Shown one piece after another: positions 1 through 7,919 of a DNA stretch of 64,000 bases (position 1 is the first letter of the stretch; each line of letters begins with the position of its first letter). Source of the DNA: Oceanirhabdus sp. W0125-5 (lineage in GTDB: Bacteria > Bacillota > Clostridia > Clostridiales > Clostridiaceae). Made by a program: the position numbers and the translations under genes. The DNA lies in assembly GCF_027938815.1 (NCBI RefSeq), contig NZ_CP115913.1, positions 3,816,001 to 3,880,000 of the forward strand, given 5' to 3'. A model generated the notes under the pieces. The model saw only the letters and a program-made list of their open reading frames with translations. It did not search any database and had not been told where the DNA came from.

Positions 1-93
1 TAATATTTTATTATCATTCACTAACCTTATAAAATAATTTAGTCCTACAACTGTACACAATATTGTAGTTAAATAAATAGTTATACCTTTCAT
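1..93 (-). CDS. N-terminal part of an unidentified small membrane protein, cut by the window edge
   Basis: The first 31 codons read MKGITIYL... and contain one likely membrane segment (about residues 4-23) followed by a polar stretch. An ATG at 93-91 follows a GGGGGA ribosome binding site three to four bases upstream. The gene continues off the left edge, so neither length nor family can be judged. It lies downstream of the Tad operon terminator and so is probably a separate unit, although it could be a further pilus-related gene. I do not recognise it. Confidence 0.45.
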   Translation of the reverse strand, partial: MKGITIYLTTILCTVVGLNYFIRLVNDNKIL

Positions 94-210
94 ACTTCCC
101 CCTAAATTAAATCCACTTAATTATTACCTTAATTTATCATATTATTAATATTATACCATGTTAGTGTGGTTTAAAATACACCTATGATATTTACCGTCTT
201 GTAAATAAAA

Positions 211-252
211 ATAGAAGGTTATTCTCTTTTAACTACAAGACTAACCTTCTAT
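211..252 (-). terminator. Intrinsic terminator of the Tad pilus operon
   Basis: An 11-bp inverted repeat (ATAGAAGGTTA at 211-221, TAACCTTCTAT at 242-252) begins 10 bases after the tadC stop codon. Read on the minus strand the stem is followed by a run of T residues, the usual form of a rho-independent terminator. Confidence 0.75.
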
Positions 253-261
253 TTATTAATA

Positions 262-1173
262 TTATTTCATAAATTCATTTATTAATTGAATTACTGCTGG
301 TCCCAGTAAAACTATAAATATACTAGGAAAGATAAAAAGCACAAGTGGAAATAATATTTTAATTGGAGCTTTCATAGCTTCTTCCTCTGCCCTTTGCTTT
401 CTTTTTTCTCTTTCTTCCTGAGATTTTATACGTAGAATTTTTACTATACTTATTCCAAGCTTTTCTGCCTGAAGTATGTTATTAATTAATGATTTTATTT
501 CATCAAACTCAAGACGTTCCTTAACCCCAGATAATGCCTCTTTTCTAGTTTTACCTAATCTCATCTCTTCAAGACAAATATGAAATTCTGAAGGTAAAAC
601 CCCAACCTTCTTAGAAATCACCTTATTTAGAGCACCATCAAAACCTAAACCCGCTTCAAGACATACAGTTAAAATATCAAGAAAATCTGGAAGTTCTTTC
701 AAAGCTTCCTTGTATCTTTGTCTAATTTTTTGATTAACATAATAAGTAGGTATAATAATTGAAAAGATAAATCCAATTACCCCAAGAATAATAACACCAT
801 TAATACTGAATTTGAGCAGTTTACCATACATACCAAATAATACAGGTAATAATAAGTTTAAAGTTATTTTTAATGCATGAAATTCAATGGGGCTCATTCC
901 AAAAGGATTTCCCGCTTGAAGAAGTTTTTTATCTAAAACCTGCTCCTTTTTTGAAGAAATCTTTTCACCAAAATACCCTTTTGTCTTTATTCTTAATCGA
1001 AGTATTATTCTTTGGGAGAGGGGTTCATTTTCTTCTTCTCTTTTAATAATAACCTTTTCAGTATTAACAAACTCATCAATTCTTTTTTGTGTTTTAAATC
1101 TAGGTTCAAAAATTTTTAAAACTATATAAAATAAAAATAAAGTAACAGTTAATAAGAAGAAACTAACTAACAT
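262..1173 (-). CDS. tadC: TadC, inner-membrane platform protein of the Tad/Flp pilus
   Basis: This 303-residue protein has the layout of a type II secretion F-domain (GspF/PilC/TadC) platform subunit. There is an N-terminal membrane segment (about 5-21), two more near 108-148, a cytoplasmic F domain with the typical ELPDFLDILTVCLEAGLGFD region, and a C-terminal pair of hydrophobic segments. With TadB it forms the membrane platform on which TadA drives pilin assembly. It is the last gene of the operon, three bases after tadB, and is followed by a terminator. Assignment as TadC rather than TadB rests on order and on the LEAGLGFD motif. Family assignment is firm. Confidence 0.9.
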   Translation of the reverse strand: MLVSFFLLTVTLFLFYIVLKIFEPRFKTQKRIDEFVNTEKVIIKREEENEPLSQRIILRLRIKTKGYFGEKISSKKEQVLDKKLLQAGNPFGMSPIEFHALKITLNLLLPVLFGMYGKLLKFSINGVIILGVIGFIFSIIIPTYYVNQKIRQRYKEALKELPDFLDILTVCLEAGLGFDGALNKVISKKVGVLPSEFHICLEEMRLGKTRKEALSGVKERLEFDEIKSLINNILQAEKLGISIVKILRIKSQEEREKRKQRAEEEAMKAPIKILFPLVLFIFPSIFIVLLGPAVIQLINEFMK

Positions 1174-1176
1174 ACA

Positions 1177-2157
1177 TTACACCTCAATTTTAGTCAACTT
1201 GTGAATTAATATAAATCCGACAACTCCAGATGTAACCCCAATTGATATCATAATTATTCCTAGGGTATTCTGAAATAAACTTTGCATATATTCTGGATTA
1301 ATTAAATAAATCATAAATCCTAGTATAACAGGAAGAGAACCTATTACTCTTCCCGATAACCTACCTTGGGATGTTAAAGTTTGAACCTGTCGTTGAATCC
1401 TAATTCTCTCTCTTATAGTTATAACAATTGTCTCTAAGACCCCTGCTAAATTTCCTCCAACTTGTCGTTGAATTAAAACAGCCTGTATCATAATTTCAAG
1501 ATCATTACTTGGCATTCTTGCACTTAAATTATTTAAGGCATCCTCCATAGTGACCCCATAACTCATTTCTTTTAATAATATTTTAACTTCTTCTCTAATA
1601 GGAGATTCACATTCCTCAGCAACAACTTTTAAAGCCTGAGGGAAACTATATCCCGACCTTAAAGAACCTATTATAGTTGTTATCATATCTGGCAGACCTT
1701 CATTAAACTTAGTTATTCTAATTTTGATTCTTCTTTTAATCCAAATTTCAGGTGCTGTATATCCTATGATTCCACCAAGAATTAAAAATATTAAATTATT
1801 TGATAAAAAATATAAGCTTCCACCCATAATTGTTGCTAAAAGCCATTTTATCATTATATATTCTTCAGGGTTCAAATGAACTCCAGCACTTCTAATCATC
1901 TGTTCAGTTTTTTCTTGTTTGATATTGGATAGTTTGTCCCTAATAATTTCATTTAATCTTTTTAAACTACTTTTATTAACATGAATCTTTTCTTTTTTAT
2001 TTATAGCTTTTTTATTCCTTTTATCTATTTCCAAATAGTAGTCTATTCTTCTTTCTATTCTCCTATCAGATAAAATAAAATAATAAAATACTGAAACAAT
2101 CAGTAAAAAACAAAATAAAAAGAAGAACAATAAAATAATCCCTTTAATAACTACCAC
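1177..2157 (-). CDS. tadB: TadB, inner-membrane platform protein of the Tad/Flp pilus
   Basis: A 326-residue F-domain platform protein and partner of TadC. It has an N-terminal membrane segment (about 6-28), two in the middle (about 103-135), a cytoplasmic F domain with GLPDMITTIIGSLRSGYSF and QRQVGGNLAGVLETI, both typical of TadB, and two C-terminal membrane segments. The start overlaps the end of tadA by seven bases, implying translational coupling. The order TadA-TadB-TadC is the canonical one for Tad loci. Confidence 0.92.
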   Translation of the reverse strand: MVVIKGIILLFFFLFCFLLIVSVFYYFILSDRRIERRIDYYLEIDKRNKKAINKKEKIHVNKSSLKRLNEIIRDKLSNIKQEKTEQMIRSAGVHLNPEEYIMIKWLLATIMGGSLYFLSNNLIFLILGGIIGYTAPEIWIKRRIKIRITKFNEGLPDMITTIIGSLRSGYSFPQALKVVAEECESPIREEVKILLKEMSYGVTMEDALNNLSARMPSNDLEIMIQAVLIQRQVGGNLAGVLETIVITIRERIRIQRQVQTLTSQGRLSGRVIGSLPVILGFMIYLINPEYMQSLFQNTLGIIMISIGVTSGVVGFILIHKLTKIEV

Positions 2158-3545
2158 TCCTCTAGCTTAAATATTGAATCAGGAATATGTATACCTGAGG
2201 ATTCAAGTCTGTCATAAAATTTTGGACGGATTCCAGTTGAAACCATAGCCCCTATAATTTTGCCATTTTTATCAATACCCTGTTGTTTATAAGTAAAGAT
2301 ATCCTGAAGAACTACTATATCTCCTTCAAGTCCTTGTACCTCAGTTATATTGACAATTTTTCTTGAGCCATCTTTTAGTCTTGCTTGTTGAACTATCAAA
2401 TCAATCGCCCCTGCAATTTGTTGACGTATTGCTTTAATGGGAAGTTCCATCCCTGCCATTAAAACCATAGTTTCAAGACGTGTTATCATATCTCTAGGAC
2501 TATTTGCATGTCCTGTTGCTAGAGATCCATCATGACCTGTATTCATTGCCTGAAGCATGTCCAGAGCTTCACCACCACGAACCTCTCCAATTACAATTCT
2601 TTCTGGTCTCATTCTAAGAGAGTTTCTAACAAGATCCCTTATCTTAACTGCACCTTTACCTTCAATATTTGGTGGCCTTGATTCTAATGAAACTACATGA
2701 TCCTGCGATAGTTGCAACTCAGCAGCATCCTCTATAGTTATTATTCTTTCATCATCAGGGATAAATGAAGATAACACATTTAAGGTTGTAGTTTTCCCTG
2801 ATCCTGTACCACCACTTATGAAAATATTTAACTTTGCCTTAACACATGCATCAATAAATACTGCCATATCTCTTGTTAATGTGCCAAAGTTTATTAAATT
2901 TTCAACAGTCAATGGATCTTTAGCAAATTTTCTAATTGTTATGGTTGGTCCATTTAATGCAAGAGGTGGAATTATTGCATTAACTCTTGAACCATCTGGA
3001 AGACGTGCATCAACCATAGGACTACTCTCATCAATTCTTCTACCAAGAGGTGATACAATTTTTTCAATAACCTGCATTACATGTTCATCATCTCTAAACT
3101 GCACATCAGTTAATTGAATTTTACCATTCCGCTCTACATATACTTTATCTGGACCATTTACCATAACCTCACTAACTTCAATGTCGTTTAAAAGTGGATT
3201 TATAGGACCAAATCCTGTTAAATCATTAATAAGTTCTTGAACTACTCTATGTCTGTCAATATCAGCAAATTGTTCTCCATCTTTTTTTATAATCTCAAAA
3301 GCTATTGAATCAATTTTAGGGATTAGTTCATCAACTTCCTCATCTTTAAATTCGTCCATTATTCTTTTTTGAAGCTTATTTTTTAATTCTTGTTCTTTTC
3401 CAGTAGGAGTATAGAATATTTTCTTCGCTGATTTACTTTTAATATCTGCCTTTTGAACTACTACCTTTTTCTTACTCTTATTTTCACTTAATATGTTATC
3501 ATCATCATTATTCTTTACTTTATTTATTCTATCAAGCAGCCCCAT
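2151..3545 (-). CDS. tadA: TadA/CpaF secretion ATPase powering Tad pilus assembly
   Basis: A 464-residue CpaF/TadA-type hexameric secretion ATPase. A charged, variable N-terminus (1-60) precedes the N-terminal domain. The Walker A motif GGTGSGKT is at 245-252, an Asp-box-like IIPPLALNGPTITIR region near 191-205, a Walker B-like RIVIGEVR at 316-323, and a His box TGHDGS...TGHANS at 336-349. It hydrolyses ATP in the cytoplasm to polymerise Flp pilin across the membrane through TadB/TadC. It lies 15 bases after tadZ. The same family occurs in some type IV secretion systems, but the neighbours fix the Tad role. Confidence 0.95.
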   Translation of the reverse strand: MGLLDRINKVKNNDDDNILSENKSKKKVVVQKADIKSKSAKKIFYTPTGKEQELKNKLQKRIMDEFKDEEVDELIPKIDSIAFEIIKKDGEQFADIDRHRVVQELINDLTGFGPINPLLNDIEVSEVMVNGPDKVYVERNGKIQLTDVQFRDDEHVMQVIEKIVSPLGRRIDESSPMVDARLPDGSRVNAIIPPLALNGPTITIRKFAKDPLTVENLINFGTLTRDMAVFIDACVKAKLNIFISGGTGSGKTTTLNVLSSFIPDDERIITIEDAAELQLSQDHVVSLESRPPNIEGKGAVKIRDLVRNSLRMRPERIVIGEVRGGEALDMLQAMNTGHDGSLATGHANSPRDMITRLETMVLMAGMELPIKAIRQQIAGAIDLIVQQARLKDGSRKIVNITEVQGLEGDIVVLQDIFTYKQQGIDKNGKIIGAMVSTGIRPKFYDRLESSGIHIPDSIFKLEEW

Positions 3546-3560
3546 ATTTCCACTCCTTCA

Positions 3561-4397
3561 TTACTTGTTCTTTTTGAAAACACTAAATAAACTAGTTTTT
3601 TTATGCCTTCTTCTTCGTCGTTTAACTAACGTATTGCTTCTATATAATTGAACTGCTAAGTTTCCAATTTCATTTGAAATTTTTTCTTTTGGTTTGCTCA
3701 TAACAAAAGGGATTCCAATATTAAATGATTTTGATACAACTTTAAAATTATCTGATATAAAATATAAATCTTCAACATTCAGTATATTTTTTGTGTCCTT
3801 AAATTTAATAACACTCTCCATGTCGCCTCTATTTATTATAATTTTGGTCTTTTCTTCTAAATCTAATGCTTTTATTGTTTTCAACATTGCCTTTGTATTC
3901 TTTAAAGCTGCCATCTCAAGATCTGTTATTAACATTATTTTATTTGCTTTTTCCATAAAACTAATATTATGTTCAGAAAGGCCTGATGATAAATCAACAA
4001 TTAAAAATCTATTATTTTCTAAAAGCTCATCACAAACTCTTTCAATAACTGGTGGTGTAATTAAATCTGCATATTCTGGCTTTACAGGTGCAGATAAAAC
4101 TTTAACTCCGCTTTCATGTTTTTGAAGATAATTGGATAATATATCACTGTTTAAGGAATCAATATCATGAATTAAATCACTTATTGTAAGTTTAGGTTGT
4201 AAATCAAGGGCAAGGTTTACATCACCAAATTGAAAATTACCATCTAAAATACAGGTGGAAAACCCCTTCTTAGCAAGTGCAACTGCAATATTTACAGAAA
4301 TAATTGTTTTTCCAACACCACCTTTTGCACTGGCAAAAACAATCATCTCACCTTTCTTTCTTTCAGTTGTTTCATGGATAACTTCATTAACATCCAT
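3561..4397 (-). CDS. tadZ: TadZ/CpaE-like ParA-family ATPase for Tad pilus positioning
   Basis: A ParA/MinD-type P-loop ATPase of 278 residues. The deviant Walker motif KGGVGKT is at about 25-31, followed by DGNFQFGDVNLALDLQP, which is characteristic of CpaE/TadZ. The N-terminal receiver-like domain of many TadZ proteins is essentially missing (about 17 residues precede the ATPase fold). I place the start at ATG 4397, because an AAGGAGGT ribosome binding site (4404-4411) lies six bases upstream; an earlier in-frame ATG at 4418 would put that site inside the gene. TadZ localises the pilus machine. The basic C-terminus (KRRRRRHKK) may contact nucleic acid or membrane. Confidence 0.88.
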   Translation of the reverse strand: MDVNEVIHETTERKKGEMIVFASAKGGVGKTIISVNIAVALAKKGFSTCILDGNFQFGDVNLALDLQPKLTISDLIHDIDSLNSDILSNYLQKHESGVKVLSAPVKPEYADLITPPVIERVCDELLENNRFLIVDLSSGLSEHNISFMEKANKIMLITDLEMAALKNTKAMLKTIKALDLEEKTKIIINRGDMESVIKFKDTKNILNVEDLYFISDNFKVVSKSFNIGIPFVMSKPKEKISNEIGNLAVQLYRSNTLVKRRRRRHKKTSLFSVFKKNK

Positions 4398-4418
4398 AAG
4401 CTTACCTCCTTGAATCAC

Positions 4419-5114
4419 TTACTTAGGGAATATTTTACTTCTAAGAGTAAGTTTTATATTTCCTCTTTCATCTGCATTTATTAGTTTAACTATATCTTGT
4501 GGTTTTAATTCTAAAGTAACTGAAATGTATTCAACTTCATCATTATTATCATCTTTTTCTTTGATATCTTTATCTTCTTTTTCTTTCAATCTTTTACCAA
4601 CTGCTAATACTCTTATATCTTCAAGTAATATTTCCGTATTTACTGTTTTTTCTAATCCATGTTGCTCAATTTCTTCACTAAAAATCACATCTACATTGTC
4701 TTCAGGTTCTATTAAATTAGTTACTGACTCAACAATATTAACTTCAATTGAAACCGCTCTATAACCTTCTCTTATTTTTCTTGTTACAAATTTCTCTTCT
4801 TTATATTGATCTATGAATCTCTCAGAGAATAAAGCTTCCCCCTTCTTCATATCAGTTAGAGCATACTTCCCTTCTATTTCTTCCATTGTTCTTATAGATT
4901 CTGGATGTACTGATTCTGTTTCTAATTCTATGAATTCTAATAATTCTTTAGTAATTTTTTGATATCTGTTAATTTTAACTTTGGGTACCACAATACTTAT
5001 CTTATTTTCATTCTTCTTATACTTTGTATCAAGTTCTTTTAAATATTTACTAAAAAGAACGGTTGTTATTACTGCCATCATTAATGCTAAAATCAATATA
5101 TTTCGTGATTTCAT
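4419..5114 (-). CDS. cpaB: CpaB/RcpC-like Flp pilus assembly protein
   Basis: A 231-residue protein with one N-terminal membrane anchor (about 6-23), then a SAF-like domain (VVPKVKINRYQKITKELLEFIELE) and the downstream CpaB domain (MKKGEALFSERF, EGYRAVSIEVN, DNVDVIFSEE). A low-complexity acidic/lysine stretch (about 175-193) is inserted before the last strand. In Gram-negatives the homologue works at the outer membrane; in this Gram-positive context it is probably an extracytoplasmic assembly factor anchored to the membrane. It sits between tadZ and the TadG-like gene with eight bases on one side and 21 on the other. Confidence 0.85.
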   Translation of the reverse strand: MKSRNILILALMMAVITTVLFSKYLKELDTKYKKNENKISIVVPKVKINRYQKITKELLEFIELETESVHPESIRTMEEIEGKYALTDMKKGEALFSERFIDQYKEEKFVTRKIREGYRAVSIEVNIVESVTNLIEPEDNVDVIFSEEIEQHGLEKTVNTEILLEDIRVLAVGKRLKEKEDKDIKEKDDNNDEVEYISVTLELKPQDIVKLINADERGNIKLTLRSKIFPK

Positions 5115-5122
5115 CTCTCCAC

Positions 5123-6046
5123 CTACTCTGTTAATCTTATTGTATATGCACCATTATCTGTTATATTTTCATCTCCGAATCCAGTTCCAACTCTCTTAAT
5201 AAAGTACCCTGTAATTGATGAATCATGTTTATCAAAAGGTGTCTTTAAATAAAAATATGCAAATCCAGTTATTTTAACTTCTTTTAACTGATTTAATTGA
5301 ATTAAATGAGGTTCATAAACTAATACTAAAATAATTCTAGAACACTCCCTATGACTATAATCATCAATAGCATGATTACAAGAAGTAATCCTAAAATCAA
5401 TAGCTTCTTTTGTTTTTCCTTCAACATTTCCTGTTTGAGTTTCAATAATATCTCCAACTTTCAATTCACCGTCATATCCATATCTTAAATCCTGTTCATA
5501 TAACTTTCCACCTGGACCTGAAAGTGCTAAAATCCCAAAGTTTCCATACTCCGAATCACCTGAATCAACCTTTAAAGTATATTCTTTTAAATATTCAAGA
5601 GGTATATTCTTATCAATTCCAAGGGGTACAGCTCCACTAGCTCTACTCATTGGGAAAAGTTCTACAGCTGAAGAAACTTTAACAGGTAAACTATTTATGT
5701 TAAATAACTTTAAAAAGTTTAAAGAAACAACCTTTTCTAAAACAACTTCTAAGCTATACCCATTATTAGTTTCAATAATTATTTCTTTCAAGCTATTCTC
5801 TTCATTATGAGCTTTTAAAATTTCTAATACTATTTGATTAACTGAATCACTATCATTCGTAAGTTCCTGTGCACCTGATAAAACTGCAGCATTTACTGTT
5901 TTTTTTAAGTGGCTTTTAGTTTTATATAAAATCCCACCATCTATTACAAGTCCCGCTATTCCAATAATTATTACTAAAAAAAGTGCAAACAACGGCAATG
6001 CACTTCCTTTTTCTTCTTTAAGAAGGTTATGATTTTTGATAACCAT
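5123..6046 (-). CDS. TadG-like minor pilin / Flp pilus assembly protein
   Basis: About 307 residues. The N-terminus EEKGSALPLFALFLVIIIGIAGLVIDGGILY is the putative Flp pilus-assembly TadE/G-like helix found in TadG proteins, followed by KSHLKKTVNAAVLSGAQEL as usual for the family. The rest is a long extracytoplasmic domain with a von-Willebrand-free, unrecognised fold. ATG 6046 is preferred over ATG 6052: the AGGAGG site at 6053-6058 abuts the latter but is six bases from the former. It follows tadE closely and is most likely a minor pseudopilin processed by TadV. Confidence 0.8.
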   Translation of the reverse strand: MVIKNHNLLKEEKGSALPLFALFLVIIIGIAGLVIDGGILYKTKSHLKKTVNAAVLSGAQELTNDSDSVNQIVLEILKAHNEENSLKEIIIETNNGYSLEVVLEKVVSLNFLKLFNINSLPVKVSSAVELFPMSRASGAVPLGIDKNIPLEYLKEYTLKVDSGDSEYGNFGILALSGPGGKLYEQDLRYGYDGELKVGDIIETQTGNVEGKTKEAIDFRITSCNHAIDDYSHRECSRIILVLVYEPHLIQLNQLKEVKITGFAYFYLKTPFDKHDSSITGYFIKRVGTGFGDENITDNGAYTIRLTE

Positions 6047-6056
6047 ACACATCCTC

Positions 6057-6437
6057 CTATTCTATCCTAATGGTTGATTTAGTACTTACATTATATGGTG
6101 TTGAAATAAACACACCAATAATAGGGGTAATATATTTAACTTGATAATTTATTTGCACTGTAACATACTCACCTGAACTTCTATTAGAATCATTAGGTGT
6201 AATATTAACTGATATTGTATCTTTATTAGCTAAGTCTACTGTATCATTCACATATTCAACTATTGCAGAATCACTTTTCCCTAAGCCACCCATTCTTACT
6301 GCTTCTTGAGATACCATATTCAAATGAATTGAAGCATATAAAATTCTACCAAAATCAATTACTCCGCACAAAAGCACTAAAAGAATTGGTAAGACAAGTG
6401 CAATCTCTACCACAGCCTGACCTTTTTCTTTTCTCAT
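6057..6437 (-). CDS. tadE: TadE-family pseudopilin
   Basis: A 126-residue TadE-like pseudopilin. The start MRKEKGQAVVEIALVLPILLVLL has the short basic leader, the cleavage-site glycine, the conserved glutamate five residues later (VVE) and a hydrophobic helix. The remainder is a small extracytoplasmic domain. I choose ATG 6437 because it overlaps the tadV stop in the arrangement ATGA, with GGGAG upstream; an in-frame ATG at 6467 has no ribosome binding site and lies inside tadV. It is probably matured by TadV and contributes to the pilus base. Confidence 0.87.
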   Translation of the reverse strand: MRKEKGQAVVEIALVLPILLVLLCGVIDFGRILYASIHLNMVSQEAVRMGGLGKSDSAIVEYVNDTVDLANKDTISVNITPNDSNRSSGEYVTVQINYQVKYITPIIGVFISTPYNVSTKSTIRIE

Positions 6438-6952
6438 ACAATCCAAGCTCCCTTGAAAATCAGACATATTACAGCACCACCTACAATTGCTACTCCATAA
6501 GGATATTTTTTAATTAATGCTGATGTTGGAAGTTCTAGTTTATACCTCACACCTTGAAATAATGAAAACACCCATATAAACATACCTTTAAAACACTTTA
6601 GTGTTTCTTTATGAAATAGGATAATAACAAGAGCTATGAAGCCGCCTATAACAGCCATATATAAAGCTGTATTCAAAACGAAAAAAGTCCCTTTTATCGC
6701 TCCTATAAGAGCTAATAACTTAACATCTCCAGCTCCAATTCCACCTAGAAAATATGGTATTAACAATAAACTAAACCCAACTAAAAGCCCCAGAAGGGAA
6801 AATTTCAAGCCGTTAAAACCATTTATAATAAAATGTAAGGGAATAACTGTAATAAGTGCAGGAAATATTACTTTGTTATATATCATCTGTTCTTTTATAT
6901 CTGTAATAAGACAAATCACTAGCACGAGCACTAGAATCATATCAAATATCAT
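6434..6952 (-). CDS. tadV: TadV/CpaA-type prepilin peptidase
   Basis: A 172-residue, wholly membrane-embedded type IV prepilin peptidase of the short (CpaA) class, without the N-methylation domain. The two catalytic aspartates are visible in LVICLITDIKEQMIYN (residues near 18) and in GGIGAGDVKLLALIGA (GxGD motif, near 73-76). It cleaves the leaders of Flp pilin and of the TadE/TadG-like pseudopilins. About six hydrophobic segments are present. The downstream gene tadE overlaps by four bases. Confidence 0.93.
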   Translation of the reverse strand: MIFDMILVLVLVICLITDIKEQMIYNKVIFPALITVIPLHFIINGFNGLKFSLLGLLVGFSLLLIPYFLGGIGAGDVKLLALIGAIKGTFFVLNTALYMAVIGGFIALVIILFHKETLKCFKGMFIWVFSLFQGVRYKLELPTSALIKKYPYGVAIVGGAVICLIFKGAWIV

Positions 6953-6980
6953 TTTTCCACTCCTTCCTGTAAAGAATTAA

Positions 6981-7006
6981 AGAACCCTGCATAATGGCAG
7001 GGTTCT
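6981..7006 (-). terminator. Hairpin between flp and tadV, probable attenuator
   Basis: A perfect 10-bp inverted repeat, AGAACCCTGC (6981-6990) and GCAGGGTTCT (6997-7006), with a six-base loop. On the minus strand it is followed by TTTAATTCTTT, a weak T-tract. Such a partial terminator after the pilin gene would lower expression of the assembly genes relative to the abundant pilin and protect the pilin mRNA. That role is inferred from position. Confidence 0.65.
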
Positions 7007-7067
7007 TTATTGGTATAGGAATCCAAGTTCCAATTATACTCTAAGGACTATTCAATTAATATTAACT

Positions 7068-7247
7068 TTATGTTGGAGTATTGTCAGTTAATTTAGTTTT
7101 AATTGTATTTACTAATGTACTAATTTGATCTCTTAAAGCTACTAATGCAACTATTGCACCTACTGCTACAATTCCTAAAACTAAACCGTACTCAGTCATT
7201 CCTTGACCTTTTTCTTCTACAAATAAATTTTTCATTTTATTTAACAT
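7068..7247 (-). CDS. flp: Flp major pilin
   Basis: A 59-residue Flp/Fap pilin. After a short leader comes EEKGQGMTEYGLVLGIVAVG: cleavage after the first glycine, with the signature Q-G-x-T-E-Y-G and a single hydrophobic helix, then a short polar tail ending TDNTPT. ATG 7247 follows AGGAGG (7255-7260) by seven bases. This is the structural subunit polymerised by the downstream genes. It is the second gene after the riboswitch, following DUF192. Confidence 0.95.
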   Translation of the reverse strand: MLNKMKNLFVEEKGQGMTEYGLVLGIVAVGAIVALVALRDQISTLVNTIKTKLTDNTPT

Positions 7248-7329
7248 AATAATTCCTCCTAAATGTTTTTTATATTTTATCGTTTACTTAAATTAAATTC
7301 CTTTGATAATCAAACTATTTCCCCCATAA

Positions 7330-7336
7330 TTCGACA
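7330..7336 (-). promoter_or_regulatory. Candidate Spo0A box upstream of flp
   Basis: TTCGACA on the plus strand, that is TGTCGAA on the minus strand, is a perfect match to the Spo0A core recognition heptamer. It lies 83 bases upstream of the flp start, between the DUF192 stop and flp. A seven-base match occurs by chance at some frequency, so this is suggestive only. A second copy stands at 8091. Confidence 0.35.
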
Positions 7337-7363
7337 ACTACTTTAAATTTTTAGATTATGTAG

Positions 7364-7714
7364 TTATACCCCTCCCTCCTTGATAATTTCTACAACTTGT
7401 CCAATTTGCGTTTTTGTTTCTCTTATTCTACCGCTTGAAAGTTCTATGACCGTCACAGCCTTTTTTCTGAATTTTCCAACTTTTCTCGGTTCCATATTTT
7501 CATCGATAGATAAGATTTTATTATTATTATCCAGATATAAAACATCGATATTATAGTTCATAAAATAAGTGTGTATTCCTTTACAGGGTTTTATATATAA
7601 TGCTGATTGAGGTGGAAGATTTTTTGTAAACATTAAGCCTTTAAACCTTTTGAAAAAGCTATTGGCTTCTATTAAATTTTCTGCTAATACAGTATTATTT
7701 GTCGTATTCTTCAA
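7364..7714 (-). CDS. DUF192 (UPF0127) family protein, first gene of the Tad operon
   Basis: About 116 residues from KNTTNNTVLAENL: the DUF192 fold with FFKRFKGLMFTKNLPP, ALYIKPCKGIHTYFMNYNIDV and IELSSGRI, all hallmarks of the family. Its biochemical role is unknown; members are often secreted or lipidated, but no clear signal is seen here. The open frame extends upstream to 7813, but that part lies inside the riboswitch and terminator, so it cannot be the true start. Downstream of the terminator no in-frame ATG or GTG exists. TTG 7714 is the first standard codon, but it lies 16 bases from the AGGAGG site (7731-7736); CTG 7720 or ATA 7717 are alternatives. Family call firm, start uncertain. 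Confidence 0.8.
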   Translation of the reverse strand: MKNTTNNTVLAENLIEANSFFKRFKGLMFTKNLPPQSALYIKPCKGIHTYFMNYNIDVLYLDNNNKILSIDENMEPRKVGKFRKKAVTVIELSSGRIRETKTQIGQVVEIIKEGGV

Positions 7715-7724
7715 TATCAGACAA
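7695..7724 (-). other. Nine-codon TTG micro-ORF overlapping the start of the DUF192 gene
   Basis: TTG 7724 lies six bases after AGGAGG (7731-7736), the best-placed initiator for that site. It opens a frame reading MSDIEEYDK and stops with TAA at 7697-7695, overlapping the beginning of the DUF192 gene in another frame. It could be translated and coupled to DUF192, or the ribosome binding site could serve a CTG/ATA start of DUF192 itself. Confidence 0.3.
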
Positions 7725-7747
7725 AACCCACCTCCTGTAAATAAAAA

Positions 7748-7770
7748 ATACCCAACTAAAGGTTGGGTAT
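7748..7770 (-). terminator. Riboswitch expression-platform terminator
   Basis: The stem ATACCCAAC/GTTGGGTAT with a five-base loop, followed on the minus strand by ATTTTTTAT, lies directly 3' of the cyclic-di-GMP aptamer and just before the ribosome binding site of the first gene. A competing pairing of AGGUUUGG in the aptamer tail with CCCAACCU in the terminator is possible, so it can act as a switch. Confidence 0.85.
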
Positions 7771-7775
7771 ACTTC

Positions 7776-7870
7776 CAAACCTTCGGTAACTGGCTGACAT
7801 AATGTAAAAACATCTTAGTCCCTGTAGTTTTGCGTCATTAGTTTTCACTAACTTTGCCTTTATCGTGTTT
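7776..7870 (-). ncRNA. Cyclic-di-GMP class I (GEMM-I) riboswitch
   Basis: On the minus strand the conserved GEMM-I blocks occur in order: CACGAtaAAGGCAAA, a small stem (GTTAGTgaaaACTAAT, a GAAA loop), GACGCAAA, then CTACAGGGaCTaAGATG, a second stem, CAGCCaGTTACCGA, and the P1 closing strand. These are the bases that bind cyclic-di-GMP and form the tetraloop-receptor contact. It is followed by a terminator and the DUF192-flp-tad genes. The possible antiterminator uses AGGUUUGG next to GUUACCGA, which P1 would sequester when ligand is bound; this favours an OFF switch, but the direction is inferred. Confidence 0.92.
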
Positions 7871-7890
7871 TATATTCATCTGTTAACTAT

Positions 7891-7919
7891 ATTATACATA
7901 GCAGAAAATGAAAACACAA
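7891..7919 (-). promoter_or_regulatory. Promoter of the riboswitch-Tad operon
   Basis: On the minus strand TTGTGT (7919-7914), a 17-base spacer and TATAAT (7896-7891) form a good vegetative-type promoter. Transcription would start near 7884, about 15 bases before the riboswitch aptamer. Confidence 0.7.

Noticed and set aside
2151..3545. TadA-like ATPase as part of a type IV secretion or competence system
   Set aside because: Flp pilin, TadB, TadC, TadE, TadV, CpaB and TadZ neighbours define a Tad pilus.
3694..4125. Plus-strand reading frame within tadZ
   Set aside because: It is a shadow of a strongly supported gene, with no ribosome binding site and low-complexity composition; the same applies to other opposite-strand frames over real genes.
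7715..7813. Upstream extension of the DUF192 gene to an ATG at 7813
   Set aside because: This stretch is the riboswitch tail and terminator; the ribosome binding site and family homology begin after it.
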